A stretch of DNA of 64,000 nt from Rhodococcus jostii NBRC 16295 (GCF_001894825.1 NZ_BCWY01000045.1:1-64000), one strand, 5' to 3'. Shown: positions 34,771 through 47,732, counted from the stretch's first letter. The notes: generated from the letters alone by a model not told the origin. Made by a program: numbers and translations.

Positions 34771-36032
34771 TGTTCTGCTTTCGATTCGGCGGCGGCGGAC
34801 CGCCGGGACGGAACAGGGACTGCCGGCGCACCGACCAGCTCCAGTCGACGCTCGATGCTGCGCGATTGCAGCGACAGAGCCTCTCGATAGTTGTCGGCCC
34901 CTTCGCCGCGGAAGGAGAACCAGCCCCAGCGTGGCCGCAGTTGGCACCCACGCGCGATCTTGGCCTCGTAGGCGGCGAGGCCGTAGTGGATGCGACGGAT
35001 GCCGTGCTCCACCGCCCACCGCGCCGTCTCGTGGTACGTCAAGGTCAGGTAGCAACCACGAACGCCCGGGGCGAAGCCTGCGGTCCGCGCGAACAACGTG
35101 TCGCGGGTACGTAGATAGAGCACGAATCCCACGAGGCGACCGTCCTGCTCGGCGCCGAGCACCACACAGGACTCGCCCAATTCCTCACGGATGGCGTCGA
35201 AATCGCGGCGAACCCGGTCCTCGCCGCCGGGTAGCCCGTACTTGGCCCGATGTGCGACCTGGAGGGCGACCACCTGGTCGTCGATCGCGGTGGGACCCCA
35301 GCGGACCACCGTGCGCAGACCCGTCCGGGTGTAGTCCGCGATCTCCTTGCGGAGCCGGACGCGACGGCGTTTGCTCAGGCTCGCGAGATAGTCCGCCCAG
35401 CTGTGCCCACTCAGGTCGTGGACGCCCTCGGCCCCCAGCAAGGCCGCTGTGTACCCGGCGCGCGCCGCGGAACCGTCGACGTGCTCGGCTTCCGGGTCTC
35501 CGACGTACAGCAATGCGACGCTGCGGCAACCGAGTTCGTCACCGGCTCGACCGAGCAGATCGGGCAGGGCCGCCATGACCGCGCGGCGCTCATCAGGTGA
35601 GCGGCCGGGCGCATGTGCCACGCCGTGGTGATTTCCGAAGGTGGCGAGCGCCACCGACGGGTACTGATCGTCGCGGGCGCCGGGCAGTGCTTCGGTGAGT
35701 GCCGCCCAACGCTCCTGATCGGGCTGGTCGAGCAACTCGGGTTCGGCCATCGGCCCGGCGGTTCCCGCGAGCCGGGGCGGGTCGTAGAAGAGCAGGCCAC
35801 CCGGCCGCGCCGTGAACAGCAGCGGCGCGAACGCGACGGCCCGGCCGTCCTCACGCACCTCGAGGTAACGCACCTCGTGCAGGTCGGTGCGTTCGGTGAA
35901 CCGCCACCACCGCGCGTCCTCCCAGATGATGTCCGGATCGGCGATGCCCGCGAAGTCCGCGACGAGCGGGCGGGCACCGCGAGGCAGGACGTGGCCGGTG
36001 AGCCCGTCGAGTGCGGTCCGGGTGGTGGTCAT
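34761..36032 (-). CDS. FemAB/GNAT-like acyl- or aminoacyl-transferase (COG3146-like)
   Basis: A 423-residue protein of the GNAT-related group once called peptidoglycan-biosynthesis COG3146. The C-terminal half has the transferase fold: SLSKRRRVRLRKEIADY, GRLVGFVLYLRTRDTLFAR and TLTYHETARWAVEHGIRRIH, ending in the KIARGC-type motif of this group. FemAB-like enzymes move amino acids from aminoacyl-tRNA; COG3146 members are largely untested. In this cluster it may add an aminoacyl or acyl group to the growing product. It overlaps the ATP-grasp gene by ATGA and the aminotransferase gene by 10 bases. Confidence 0.72.
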   Translation of the reverse strand: MTTTRTALDGLTGHVLPRGARPLVADFAGIADPDIIWEDARWWRFTERTDLHEVRYLEVREDGRAVAFAPLLFTARPGGLLFYDPPRLAGTAGPMAEPELLDQPDQERWAALTEALPGARDDQYPSVALATFGNHHGVAHAPGRSPDERRAVMAALPDLLGRAGDELGCRSVALLYVGDPEAEHVDGSAARAGYTAALLGAEGVHDLSGHSWADYLASLSKRRRVRLRKEIADYTRTGLRTVVRWGPTAIDDQVVALQVAHRAKYGLPGGEDRVRRDFDAIREELGESCVVLGAEQDGRLVGFVLYLRTRDTLFARTAGFAPGVRGCYLTLTYHETARWAVEHGIRRIHYGLAAYEAKIARGCQLRPRWGWFSFRGEGADNYREALSLQSRSIERRLELVGAPAVPVPSRRSAAAESKAEQWN

Positions 36033-37255
36033 GCCGCGTCCTCGCTTTCGAGACGGTCCCAGACGAATCCGGCGCTCACCTGCTCTGCGGTGGAGACCAA
36101 TCGGCGTCCCAGAGCCGTGAAGTCCGGGTCCGTGATCACCCAGAAGGCGAGGAAGTCCGCCGACTTGCGCTCGCTGTATCGGGCGGGGCTCCACTCGTCC
36201 CCGACGTGGGTGTTCAAGGTGAAGTCGTGCACGCCCGGCGGCGCGTCCGGCAGTCGCTGCACCCTGCCCAGCCGCGGTGGCACGCCGTAGAACGCGGCGT
36301 GCGGGGCGGTGGCCACCCGCTCCCGGACGGCGTCCAGATCGGTGGGGAGCCCGCATTCCACCCGTGCCCACAGGTGCCGGGGGTCGATGCCGAGGACATG
36401 ACGCAGCATCGTCGGTATCGGGCCGCCACCGATGCGGGCGGCCACTTCGCACAGCACGATGTCGCCGTTGCCGGTGACGAAGAACTCGGCGTGCACGCAG
36501 ACGGTGGGCGGGGAGACGAGTGCGTCGACGAGACGCCAGGTTTCGTGCACCAGGCGCGCACAGATCGGGTCGGCGGTGTCGACGGACCGCGAGCCGAACG
36601 GGGCGTCGGTCCAGTGTTCGAGGCATCCCTGGCCGGTGTAGCGGGACACGACCGCCGCCACCGGGCGTCCACCGACCCGGAACGCGTCCACATGATGTAC
36701 CGCGCCGTCGACGAACTCCTCGACCTCGTAGGGTGTCGACGTGACGATGTCGGCGAGACCGGCCGCCTGCGCCGGCGAGTCGAGAACGTACACGCCGGTG
36801 GAGCCCGAACCGCTGCGTGGCTTGACGACGACGTGGCCCGGATGGCGGGCCATGAAGTCTGCGATGTCTGCCGGGTGCCGCACCGGCGCGAAGGCGGGAA
36901 CGAGAAGTCCTGCAGCCTGCGCTAATTCCTTCATCAGGATCTTGTCGCGGTACGCGGCCGCAGTGGCGGTATCCAGTCCGGGCAGCCCGAGTTCGCCGCG
37001 CAACCTCGCTGCCCGTTCCACGTCGACCTCGGCCAGGGCGAAGACCGCGTTCGGCCGGTGCCGTCCGGCGAGGTCCCGAGCAGCGCCCAGCACCGCGTCG
37101 TCGTCGTTGTAGTCGGTGACCGTGACGATCTCGGCGAATCCCTCCCCGGGATCCGCACCGGCGGCGCAGACCGCCACCAGCTGTCCGCACATCTCGGGCA
37201 GCCACCGGGCAAACGGCAGCCCGGCGCCCCGCGCACTGATCAGTACGAGAATCAT
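36029..37255 (-). CDS. ATP-grasp carboxylate-amine ligase (first ligase of the cluster)
   Basis: A 408-residue ATP-grasp enzyme. The ATP-binding lysine is in HVVVKPRSGSGSTGVYV (Lys145), the hinge is PYEVEEFVDGAVHHVDAF, and the metal-ligand region is ILCEVAARIGGG (268-278; IVLCEVAARIGGG in full). The N-terminal pre-ATP-grasp domain begins MILVLISARGAGLPF. It differs clearly from the second ligase, so the two probably form different bonds. It overlaps both neighbours by ATGA. Confidence 0.82.
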   Translation of the reverse strand: MILVLISARGAGLPFARWLPEMCGQLVAVCAAGADPGEGFAEIVTVTDYNDDDAVLGAARDLAGRHRPNAVFALAEVDVERAARLRGELGLPGLDTATAAAYRDKILMKELAQAAGLLVPAFAPVRHPADIADFMARHPGHVVVKPRSGSGSTGVYVLDSPAQAAGLADIVTSTPYEVEEFVDGAVHHVDAFRVGGRPVAAVVSRYTGQGCLEHWTDAPFGSRSVDTADPICARLVHETWRLVDALVSPPTVCVHAEFFVTGNGDIVLCEVAARIGGGPIPTMLRHVLGIDPRHLWARVECGLPTDLDAVRERVATAPHAAFYGVPPRLGRVQRLPDAPPGVHDFTLNTHVGDEWSPARYSERKSADFLAFWVITDPDFTALGRRLVSTAEQVSAGFVWDRLESEDAA

Positions 37256-38340
37256 CTGACGGTTTCCTTCCTGGTCGTCACTGTGCGGTCGGTTGCCCCG
37301 ACATTCGTTGCCAGCGCGGCGAAGACTTCCGCGGTCCGCATGTCCAGCGGTACGCCGTGTGCACGCCGCTCGCGCTCGCGGGTGCGTTGGGGGTCGCCCG
37401 GAGCCGCCACGGGCGCCCCCGTGGCGGGGGTGGCCCCACGCACGGCGCCCAGGAGGTCGGTCAGCCCGGCTGCAAATTGCTCGTGCCCAGTGAACGCTCC
37501 GGGGTCCAGGGCGAGGACGAAGTGGCCGACCCCGCGGCTTCGCCCGGGTGTTCCGTCACCGACCTGTTCGAGCCGCCAGTCGGGCGGCGACCCGGTCAAC
37601 ACGGCCCCCAGCAGGGTGACCGCCATCGCCAGGCCCTGCCCCTTGTACCCGCCGAGCGGAGACAGGGCGTACGCCTCGTCGGGTGCCGATGTCGGTCGCC
37701 CGTCGACGTCGGTCGCCCAGCCACTGTTCAGCGGCCGTCCCTCGGCCCGGCGGTGCTTCACCTCGCCGAAACACACTTGGCTGGTGGCCATGTCGAGGGC
37801 GAACTCGTCGTCCTCCGCACCCGCGGCCACACTGATCGGGTTGGTGCCGAACAGCGGTTCGACCCCGCCGTACGGGGCAACCCGGGAGGCGGCGGAGGTG
37901 ACCGCGATGCCGATCAGCCCCTGCCCGGCCAGGTGCCGGGTATAGACGGACGCCGCGCCGAAGTGGTTGGAGTTGCGCACACCCACCGCCGCAACGCCGA
38001 AAGCCCTGGCCCGGTCGGCCGCCAGCCGAGCGGCGGCGAGTCCGGCGAGCACACCGAGTGCGCCGTCGGCATCCAGCAGCAGTCCGGCCCCACGGTCCCG
38101 GACCACGGCCGGGCACGCCGCCGCATTCGCGACGCCGGTCGCGAGTTCGTCCAGGTACTGCGGCAGCAACCGCAGGCCGTGAGTGTCGATTCCGCGCAAC
38201 GACGTGTCGACGAGCGCGGCGGCCACCGACTCGGCGTCGTTCGCCTGCACTCCCGCCTCGACGAGCGCGAGGGAAGCGAGAGTGCGGGCCTCCTGTTCGT
38301 CGAGTAGCGAAACGCTTTCCGGCCCTGCGCTGTTGATCAT
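37252..38340 (-). CDS. Ldh2-type NAD(P)-dependent dehydrogenase
   Basis: A 362-residue protein of the malate/L-lactate/ureidoglycolate dehydrogenase family (also DpkA, which reduces cyclic imino acids). It has the family's SLRGIDTHGLRLLPQYLDEL (catalytic His region), VGVRNSNHFGAASVYT, GGVEPLFGTNPISVA and LSPLGGYKGQGLAM. It probably interconverts a 2-hydroxy or amino acid and a 2-oxo or imino acid made in the pathway. The C-terminus is arginine- and alanine-rich and less conserved. It overlaps both neighbours by ATGA. Confidence 0.85.
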   Translation of the reverse strand: MINSAGPESVSLLDEQEARTLASLALVEAGVQANDAESVAAALVDTSLRGIDTHGLRLLPQYLDELATGVANAAACPAVVRDRGAGLLLDADGALGVLAGLAAARLAADRARAFGVAAVGVRNSNHFGAASVYTRHLAGQGLIGIAVTSAASRVAPYGGVEPLFGTNPISVAAGAEDDEFALDMATSQVCFGEVKHRRAEGRPLNSGWATDVDGRPTSAPDEAYALSPLGGYKGQGLAMAVTLLGAVLTGSPPDWRLEQVGDGTPGRSRGVGHFVLALDPGAFTGHEQFAAGLTDLLGAVRGATPATGAPVAAPGDPQRTRERERRAHGVPLDMRTAEVFAALATNVGATDRTVTTRKETVR

Positions 38341-39823
38341 GAAACACTCCAATACATGAAGACGTGCGGTCCTATATCCGGGATTTCGTACTCCGGACCG
38401 AGAATCCGGAAGCCGTGCTTGGTGTAGAACCCCGCGGCAGAAATGCGGGCGTTGCACCAGACCACCCCGGCGCCGGACAGCGCGGCGTTCGTGAGGACGG
38501 TGCGCAGGATGGCGAGCCCTGCACCGGTGCCACGGACCTCGTCGAGGGTGGCCATGCCGCGAAGGCGCCGGCCCCGGCCCGGGATCAGGCCCGGCACGGC
38601 GTGTTCGCCCGGTGGATCCTCGTCGTACAACGACGCCACCCCTACCGGCCTACCCGCGAGGAGCGCGGCGAAGTGCCGGGCGCCGGCGCGATCGTCCTCG
38701 GGATAGGCGCAACTCGAGACGGGCTGTCCGGGCCGCAGCACCGTGTGGCGGATCGGTCGCACGTCGTCGGCCGGCACCGGCCGGACCCGCCAGCCGTGGG
38801 CGGCGGGATCGGGGACGAACCCGGACCCGGGCCGATCGGGGAGGGTGACGCGGCCGGTGCCGTCGAGGGTCAGTCCGTGACCCGTGTTCACCGCCAGCAG
38901 GTCGACCGCGTCGACGTCCAGATGGTCGGCCAGCCCGCCGAGGTGGGCCGTGGCCGACACCCCCGCAACCGACTCCGGCATGCAGCCGAGCATGGTGACC
39001 AGACCGCGCTCACGAGCCCGCCGCAGCAGCGCGAGGGACGGCGTGATTCCCCCGGCCTTCATCGGCTTGACGTTGATGCCGTCGAACGCGTCGGTGCAGG
39101 CGTCCAGGTCCCGCGGCGAGGCGATGCTCTCGTCGGCTATCACCGGGATCGGACTGCGCTCCTGGAGGATCCGAGCATCTCGCCACGCCGAGCGCGGAAA
39201 CGGCTGCTCGATCAGCTGCACACCGAGGTCCGTAAGCTCGGGCAGGACGGGGAGCAGACGAGACAGCTCCCAGCCGCAGTTGCCGTCGACGTAGAACGGC
39301 GCGTCCGTGTGGCAGCGGAGTTCCTCGAGCACGGTGAGGTCGGCGGGGTCGGCGAGCTTGATCTTGTAGGCCGACCATCCGGGTCGCTCGCGCAACTTCC
39401 GGACCATCACTTCGGTCTCGTCGAGCCCGATGCTGAAACTCGAGCGCAACCCCTGCGGACGGTCCAGTCCGAGGGACTTCCACAGCGGCACCCCGAGCAG
39501 CCGTGCCCGCAGGTCGTGCACCGCGGTGTCGAGCGCGGCGAGAACGAACGGCGAGTCGGGCAGTTCGGCAGACAGCCTGCGCCACACCGCGAACGGGTCT
39601 TCCGGGCACATCTCGATCAGAAGTGGAGCAATCCGGCGAAGGTCTGCGTGCAGTTGGTCCAGGCCGGAGTTGTAGTGGTCGGTCATGAACGCGGATGCCT
39701 CTCCGAATCCGCTTTCTCCGTCCTGCTCCACCTCCACCACCAGAGCCCGCTGGACGGGGATCGCTTCTCGGGCGGAGCGCCACAGATGCCGCTGGGTCAA
39801 GCTGACTTCGTGCGCGGTGACCT

Positions 39824-39827
<4 letters not shown>
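38337..39827 (-). CDS. Dipeptide-epimerase-like enolase fused to a GNAT acetyltransferase
   Basis: A 496-residue two-domain protein. Residues 1-345 are an enolase-superfamily barrel of the muconate-cycloisomerase/dipeptide-epimerase branch: catalytic AYKIKLADP (Lys155, Lys157), metal ligands in FYVDGNCGW (Asp181), LIEQPF (Glu207) and IADESI (Asp232), and second lysine in INVKPMKAGG (Lys254/Lys257). Residues about 350-496 are a GNAT domain with acetyl-CoA site VRGTGAGLAILRTV and AAGFYTKHGFRILG. The GTG start at 39827 overlaps the previous stop. The fusion suggests epimerisation and N-acylation of one intermediate, or acetylation for self-protection. Confidence 0.85.
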
Positions 39828-42990
<3,163 letters not shown>

Positions 42991-43096
42991 TCATTCGAGA
43001 TCGGGATCGTCGTGTGTGGTGTGAAAAGAATGCGGTCGCCCCGCCACGCACACCACCCACCCCAGGGGAGGCAAAACGTCACCCGGAAAGAACCGT

Positions 43097-43134
43097 CGGG
43101 CGCGTAACGCCCGGAGTCCCGGCCCGATGGGCCG
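43097..43134 (-). terminator. Double hairpin between lacI-type gene and the operon
   Basis: CGGGCG-CGTAA-CGCCCG (43097-43113) and CGGCCC-GAT-GGGCCG (43120-43134) are two perfect 6-base-pair stems just past the LacI-type stop at 43166. They probably end that gene's transcript ahead of the biosynthetic operon. Confidence 0.55.
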
Positions 43135-43165
43135 GCCGCGTACGCGCCGTCCGCGTAGCGTGCAG

Positions 43166-44191
43166 CTACCGGGTGGACTGCCGGACGACGAGTCGGCCGT
43201 GCAGCGGTCCGGGCGGCACCGGCCGGCTCCGGTCGTCGAGCCGGTTGGTCAGCGACGTGACGGCCACGCGGGCAAGGATTTCGGGCTGCAGGTCGACGGA
43301 GGTGATGGGCGGTGTGGCGGATCGTGTGTGTTCCGAGTCCGATCCGCCGACGATCTGCACGTCGCCGGGGATGGCGAGTCCACGCTCCCGGACGCGCGCG
43401 AGCACACCGGCGGCGTGGCGACCCGTGAGGCAGTACACGGCATCGGGCGGGTCGGCGCGGTCGAACAGTTCGTCCGCGGCCTCCCGCCCACCGGCCTCCC
43501 CGGCGGTCTCCGGCCGGACCGCGACCAGGGGATCCTGACCGCGCTCGACCGCCCACGCCCGGTACGCCGCCTCGGCGCCGAGATTCCATGAGTTGGAATC
43601 GGTTCCGACGACGAGCGCCACCCGGGAGGCGCCACAATCCGCGAGATGCCGGAGCACGTGCCCGGTCATGACCTCGGTCTCGGTGTCGAGCCAGTCCGTG
43701 TAGTCGACGCGCGCCGGATCGCGTCCGACGGACAGGAACGGCACACCCTCGTCGAGCAGCATCTCGATGAGGGGATCGTTCACGACGGGTTCGGTGATCA
43801 GGAACCCGTCACAGGCCAGGGCGGCGGCGGGCGACTCCTCACGGGTCGGATCCGACACCAGCATGAGCCCGTAGCCGAGTTCCATGGCGGCCAGCGCCGC
43901 CGACCCGGCGAAGCGCAGGAAGTAGTCGACGCCCTCGGGAAGAAAGGAGTCGAGCGTCTCCAGCGGGCGGAGCACGAGGGCGATCACGCCGAGCCGGTTG
44001 CTCCGCAGGCCCTGCGCCACCACGTCCGGCCGGTAGCCGAGCGACTTGGCCGCCACCCGCACACGCTCGCGCGTCGCGGTCGCGACGACGCCCTTCCCGC
44101 TGAACGTATGCGAGACCGTCGTCGCCGACACGCCTGCCCGGCGTGCGACGTCGTGGATCGTGGGCCGCGGCCGCCTGTCCGTCACCCCCAC
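43166..44191 (-). CDS. LacI family transcriptional regulator
   Basis: A 341-residue regulator. The DNA-binding head is complete: TIHDVARRAGVSATTVSHTF, hinge AAKSLGYRPDVVAQGLRS. A periplasmic-binding-protein-like effector domain follows to the C-terminus. It starts with GTG (44191 or 44185). It is divergent from the NCS1 permease gene, and two LacI-type palindromes lie between them. It therefore most likely represses the permease-hydrolase unit and itself. The effector is unknown but not necessarily a sugar, given the neighbours. Confidence 0.88.
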   Translation of the reverse strand: MGVTDRRPRPTIHDVARRAGVSATTVSHTFSGKGVVATATRERVRVAAKSLGYRPDVVAQGLRSNRLGVIALVLRPLETLDSFLPEGVDYFLRFAGSAALAAMELGYGLMLVSDPTREESPAAALACDGFLITEPVVNDPLIEMLLDEGVPFLSVGRDPARVDYTDWLDTETEVMTGHVLRHLADCGASRVALVVGTDSNSWNLGAEAAYRAWAVERGQDPLVAVRPETAGEAGGREAADELFDRADPPDAVYCLTGRHAAGVLARVRERGLAIPGDVQIVGGSDSEHTRSATPPITSVDLQPEILARVAVTSLTNRLDDRSRPVPPGPLHGRLVVRQSTR

Positions 44192-44216
44192 AGGGTATCA
44201 AGCCGCTCACCTGCAC

Positions 44217-44266
44217 CAAATCGATTTGAAGATTGATCACCAACACTATTGTCCAAATCGATTTGG
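44217..44266. promoter_or_regulatory. Twin LacI-type operators
   Basis: CAAATCGATTTG at 44217-44228 and CCAAATCGATTTGG at 44253-44266 are perfect palindromes with the same core and CG centre, 36 bases apart centre to centre. Both lie between the divergent LacI-type and permease genes. Confidence 0.75.
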
Positions 44267-44346
44267 TTCCGTACGGTGACCGGCATCACGCTGGTCGACG
44301 GCACACTGCCGTGGCCCGCTCCGTGCCCGATCATCCGGAGGATTTC

Positions 44347-45804
44347 ATGGCATCCACCACCGAGGACTCCCGAGCGGAGACGCCCGAGGCAGGGTCGACC
44401 GAGGCAGGGTCGACCGCCGACCTGGCCGGCCGTGTGGAATCCCACGGCATCGACGTCATTCCCGACAGCGAACGGCACGGTCGTGCCCGGGAACTGTTCG
44501 CAGTGTGGGCCGCGCCCAACGTCAGCTACCTCGCCCTGGTGGTCGGCGGCGCGCTCATCCTGATGGGCCTGACACCGTGGCAGGCCCTGGCCGTGATCGT
44601 CGTCGGCAATCTGTTCTCCGTCCTCACCGGCATCGTCGCCGTGAGCGGCCCCGCGTCGGGAACTCCCAGCGAGGTGATCACGCGGGCGATCTTCGGCATC
44701 CGGGGCAACCGGGTGAACATCCTCGTGACCAGTTGGTTCATCAGCGTCTGCTATCTGGCGCTGAACTGGGCGGCGGCCTCCTACACGGCCTTCAGCCTCG
44801 TCGAACGGATGGGCATCGAGGCCACCACCCCGATCAAGGTCGGACTGATCCTGGCGGTCGCCGCGATCACCCTGGTCATCAGCGTCTACGGCCACGCCAC
44901 CATCGTGCGGCTCTACCAACCGCTGGCACTGACCCTGACCCTGGTGTTCGTGGTGGTGGCCGGATACGTTCTGGCCGAGGCTGACTGGAGTTACCGGCCC
45001 GAATCGGCGTTGCACGGGATCGATCTGTGGGCGACGGTGCTCGCCGGACTCACGATCGTGGCCTCCGCCCCTCTCTCCTACACCAACAGCGCAGACTTCT
45101 CCCGCTACCTGCCGCGCACCACGTCACCCATGTCGGTCGCGGCATGGACGGCGCTCGGCGCCTTCGTTCCCAGCGTGCTGTTCACCGGACTCGGCGCACT
45201 CGCAGGAACCGCGCTCGACATGACCGATCCGCAGGCCGCGCTCGAGACGATCGTGCCGCCGTGGTTCACCCCGATCTTCCTGATCGCCGTCATCTTCGGC
45301 ACCATCGCGAACAATGCCATGACCGCCTACAGTTCCGGTCTGGCCCTGCAGTCGGTCGGGCTTCGTCTGCGCCGCTCGCGCAGCGTCCTCCTGGACGGCT
45401 CGATCGGCGTCGTTCTCACGCTGTATGCGCTGCTCGTCTCCAACTTCCTCGACACCGTCAACAACATGATGCAGCTCGTCGTCACCGTGATGGGGCCCGT
45501 GATGGCCGTCTACGTCGCCGATGTCCTGTGGCGGCGCAACCGCTACGACGGACCCGGGCTCAGCGACGAGTCCGCCAACAGCCCGTACTGGTACACGCGC
45601 GGGATCAACTGGGCGGGAACGATCGCCGTGTTCGCCGGCATCGCCGCGGCCAGCCAGTGCGTTGCCGCCGAGATCTACACCGGCGTGATCGCCCGCGCCG
45701 TCGGCGTAGACCTGTCACTGCCGGTCGGCCTACTCTTCAGCGCCGGCCTCTACGTCGCCCTGATGCAGACGCGCCGCACCCGCACACCGCTCGTATCCCA
45801 CTGA
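44347..45804 (+). CDS. NCS1-family permease (cytosine/purine/allantoin type)
   Basis: A 485-residue protein with about 12 spans. The N-terminus is polar with a short repeat (EAGSTEAGST). NCS1 marks are ELFAVWAAPNVSYLALVVGG, SGPASGTPSEVITRAIFGIRG, NWAAASYTAF and SADFSRYLP. It probably imports a nucleobase-like or hydantoin/amide compound with a cation. It is followed after 35 bases by a C45-type hydrolase and is controlled by the LacI-type operators just upstream. Confidence 0.82.
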   Translation: MASTTEDSRAETPEAGSTEAGSTADLAGRVESHGIDVIPDSERHGRARELFAVWAAPNVSYLALVVGGALILMGLTPWQALAVIVVGNLFSVLTGIVAVSGPASGTPSEVITRAIFGIRGNRVNILVTSWFISVCYLALNWAAASYTAFSLVERMGIEATTPIKVGLILAVAAITLVISVYGHATIVRLYQPLALTLTLVFVVVAGYVLAEADWSYRPESALHGIDLWATVLAGLTIVASAPLSYTNSADFSRYLPRTTSPMSVAAWTALGAFVPSVLFTGLGALAGTALDMTDPQAALETIVPPWFTPIFLIAVIFGTIANNAMTAYSSGLALQSVGLRLRRSRSVLLDGSIGVVLTLYALLVSNFLDTVNNMMQLVVTVMGPVMAVYVADVLWRRNRYDGPGLSDESANSPYWYTRGINWAGTIAVFAGIAAASQCVAAEIYTGVIARAVGVDLSLPVGLLFSAGLYVALMQTRRTRTPLVSH

Positions 45805-45839
45805 CATACAACATAATTCGAATCATCCGTGAGGACATC

Positions 45840-46949
45840 ATGACCGACACACACCCCGCCCGCGCGCACGTCCGCGTCGACGACACCCGCCCCCGCGAAC
45901 GCGGCATCGCCCGCGGCGAGCAGTTGCGCGACGACCTGCCCGCGTCCCTCGACCTCTATCTCCGCCTGTTCGACACGGTCGGGGTGACTGAGCATCGCGT
46001 CCGGGACGGTGCGCGCCGCCTCGCGGATGTGGTGGGGGCGTGGGGTCCCCGGTACGTCGAGGAGATCGAGGGCGTCGCGGTGGGCGCGGGGCTCGAGACC
46101 TGGCAGGTGATGGCGCTGAACGGCAGGACCGAGATCCTCGCCCAGGCGAACGGTGCCCGGCCGGGCGAGTGTTCGACCCTCGTGCACGCCGGAGCCGGAC
46201 ACGCGGGCAGCCCGTTCGGTATCCAAACCTGGGACTGGCACGAGGAACTGGACCCGTACTGGCACACCCACGAAGTAACCGGAACGCGGCATTCGTACGT
46301 CGGGCTCACCGAGCACGGCATCCTCGGCAAGATCGGGATGAACAGCGCGGGCCTCGGGATCTTCTTCAACATCCTCGGCCACCGCGACGACGCACCGGCC
46401 GGCGTTCCCGTCCACCTCCTGTCGGCGGCAGTTCTCGGTGAAGCCGGCTCCGTCGACGAGGCACTCGACCTGCTGCACTCGGCACCCATCGCGACGTCGG
46501 GTGCGCTGACCCTGCTCGACGCGAAGTCCGTCGTGTGCGCGGAAGTGAGCCCCGTCGGGGTCGCGACGGTGCACCCGACCCAGGGATTCCTCGCCCACAC
46601 CAACCACTTTCTCGACCCGGCCAACGCCGAAGGCGAGAAGCGTGGCCTGTTCGAGCCGGACTCGCAGGAGCGCTACGGGCTGATCGCCTCCCGTGTGCGC
46701 CGGTACGCCGAGCCGACCGAGGCCGATCACCTCGTCGAGTACCTGTACTCCGATCCGGGTCAGCCCCAGCTGTGCTGCGTCCCCGCCCCGGACGCGGTCT
46801 TCGGTCAGCGCTGGGCCACCCTGGCAACCGTTCTGCTGGAGCCGGGGCGCCGACGCGTCCGTGTGCTCGCCGGCACCCCCATCGACGCCCGCCGTCGACC
46901 GTGGATCACCCTCGATGCCACGGAATCCGTGGACGTCGCAGGCGGGTAG
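45840..46949 (+). CDS. C45 family autoproteolytic acyltransferase/hydrolase
   Basis: A 369-residue Ntn-fold protein related to acyl-CoA:6-aminopenicillanate acyltransferase. It begins RGIARGEQLRDDLP; the self-cleavage nucleophile lies in RPGECSTL (Cys111), then GIQTWDWHEEL and GLGIFFNIL, all typical of family C45. Cleavage before Cys111 would free the catalytic cysteine. Such enzymes hydrolyse or transfer amide-linked acyl groups. Together with the NCS1 permease it suggests import and cleavage of an amide compound. Confidence 0.8.
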   Translation: MTDTHPARAHVRVDDTRPRERGIARGEQLRDDLPASLDLYLRLFDTVGVTEHRVRDGARRLADVVGAWGPRYVEEIEGVAVGAGLETWQVMALNGRTEILAQANGARPGECSTLVHAGAGHAGSPFGIQTWDWHEELDPYWHTHEVTGTRHSYVGLTEHGILGKIGMNSAGLGIFFNILGHRDDAPAGVPVHLLSAAVLGEAGSVDEALDLLHSAPIATSGALTLLDAKSVVCAEVSPVGVATVHPTQGFLAHTNHFLDPANAEGEKRGLFEPDSQERYGLIASRVRRYAEPTEADHLVEYLYSDPGQPQLCCVPAPDAVFGQRWATLATVLLEPGRRRVRVLAGTPIDARRRPWITLDATESVDVAGG

Positions 46950-46964
46950 CCGAATCGGTCCGAG

Positions 46965-47732
46965 TCACCCCGCGAGCGGGGAACCCACCGTGAACTTCGC
47001 ACCGAAGGGATCGGTGACCTCCGCGGTCCGCCCGTACGGCATGTCCGCCGGATCGTCCGCGGTTCCCCCGTTCGCGCGGGCGGCGGCAACGGCCGCGTCG
47101 GAGTCGGCGACCTGGAACAGCGTGCCCCAGGACGACCCCGGCGCGGCCAGGTCGCCGATGATGCCACCGATCTCGTGCCCGTCCGGTCTGCGGAGGAACG
47201 TGAAGTCCAGGCCGGGTAGATCGCTGTTCCCGTCCAGCGTGAAGTCGAACACCGCGGCGTAGAAATCGCGAGCCGGGCCGGGGTTCGCCGTCACCAAGTC
47301 GTTGCGCAGCAACGTGTTCGGCTCGTTCACGAGCTCGCACCCGACGTGCGCCTGGCCCTGCCACAGCCCGAACTGGGCCCCGGACGGATCGCGGACCATC
47401 GCCATCCGGCCCTGGTCGGCGATGTCCATGGGCTCCATCAGCAGCGTGCCGCCCGCGTCCGTGGAACGGGCGACGGTGGCGTCGACGTCATCGGTGGCCA
47501 GGTAGACGTTCCACCAGAAGTCGGTGGCGTTCTCGTCGGGATTCGGCATCAGCGCGGCGACCTTCTTGCCGCCGAGCAGACACATCGTGTAGCGCCCGTA
47601 CTCTTCCGGGCCCACGTCGAACTCCCACCCGAACACCGACCCGTAGAAGGCCATCGCGCGGTCGAGGTCCGGGATGCCCAAGTCGATCCAGGTGGGGGTT
47701 CCGTGAGGTTGGTTCGTCGTGACGGCGCTCAT
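46965..47732 (-). CDS. VOC superfamily protein with two glyoxalase-like domains
   Basis: A 255-residue protein made of two paired beta-alpha-beta-beta-beta units. Domain 1 (about 10-125) opens PTWIDLGIPDLDRAMAFYGS and ends DPSGAQFGLWQG. Domain 2 (about 135-250) has NPGPARDFYAAVFDF and ends DPFGAKFTVG. It resembles actinobacterial VOC proteins of unknown substrate (the 27 kDa CFP30B type). It is a single gene convergent with the C45 gene, with a 15-base gap. Confidence 0.82.
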   Translation of the reverse strand: MSAVTTNQPHGTPTWIDLGIPDLDRAMAFYGSVFGWEFDVGPEEYGRYTMCLLGGKKVAALMPNPDENATDFWWNVYLATDDVDATVARSTDAGGTLLMEPMDIADQGRMAMVRDPSGAQFGLWQGQAHVGCELVNEPNTLLRNDLVTANPGPARDFYAAVFDFTLDGNSDLPGLDFTFLRRPDGHEIGGIIGDLAAPGSSWGTLFQVADSDAAVAAARANGGTADDPADMPYGRTAEVTDPFGAKFTVGSPLAG

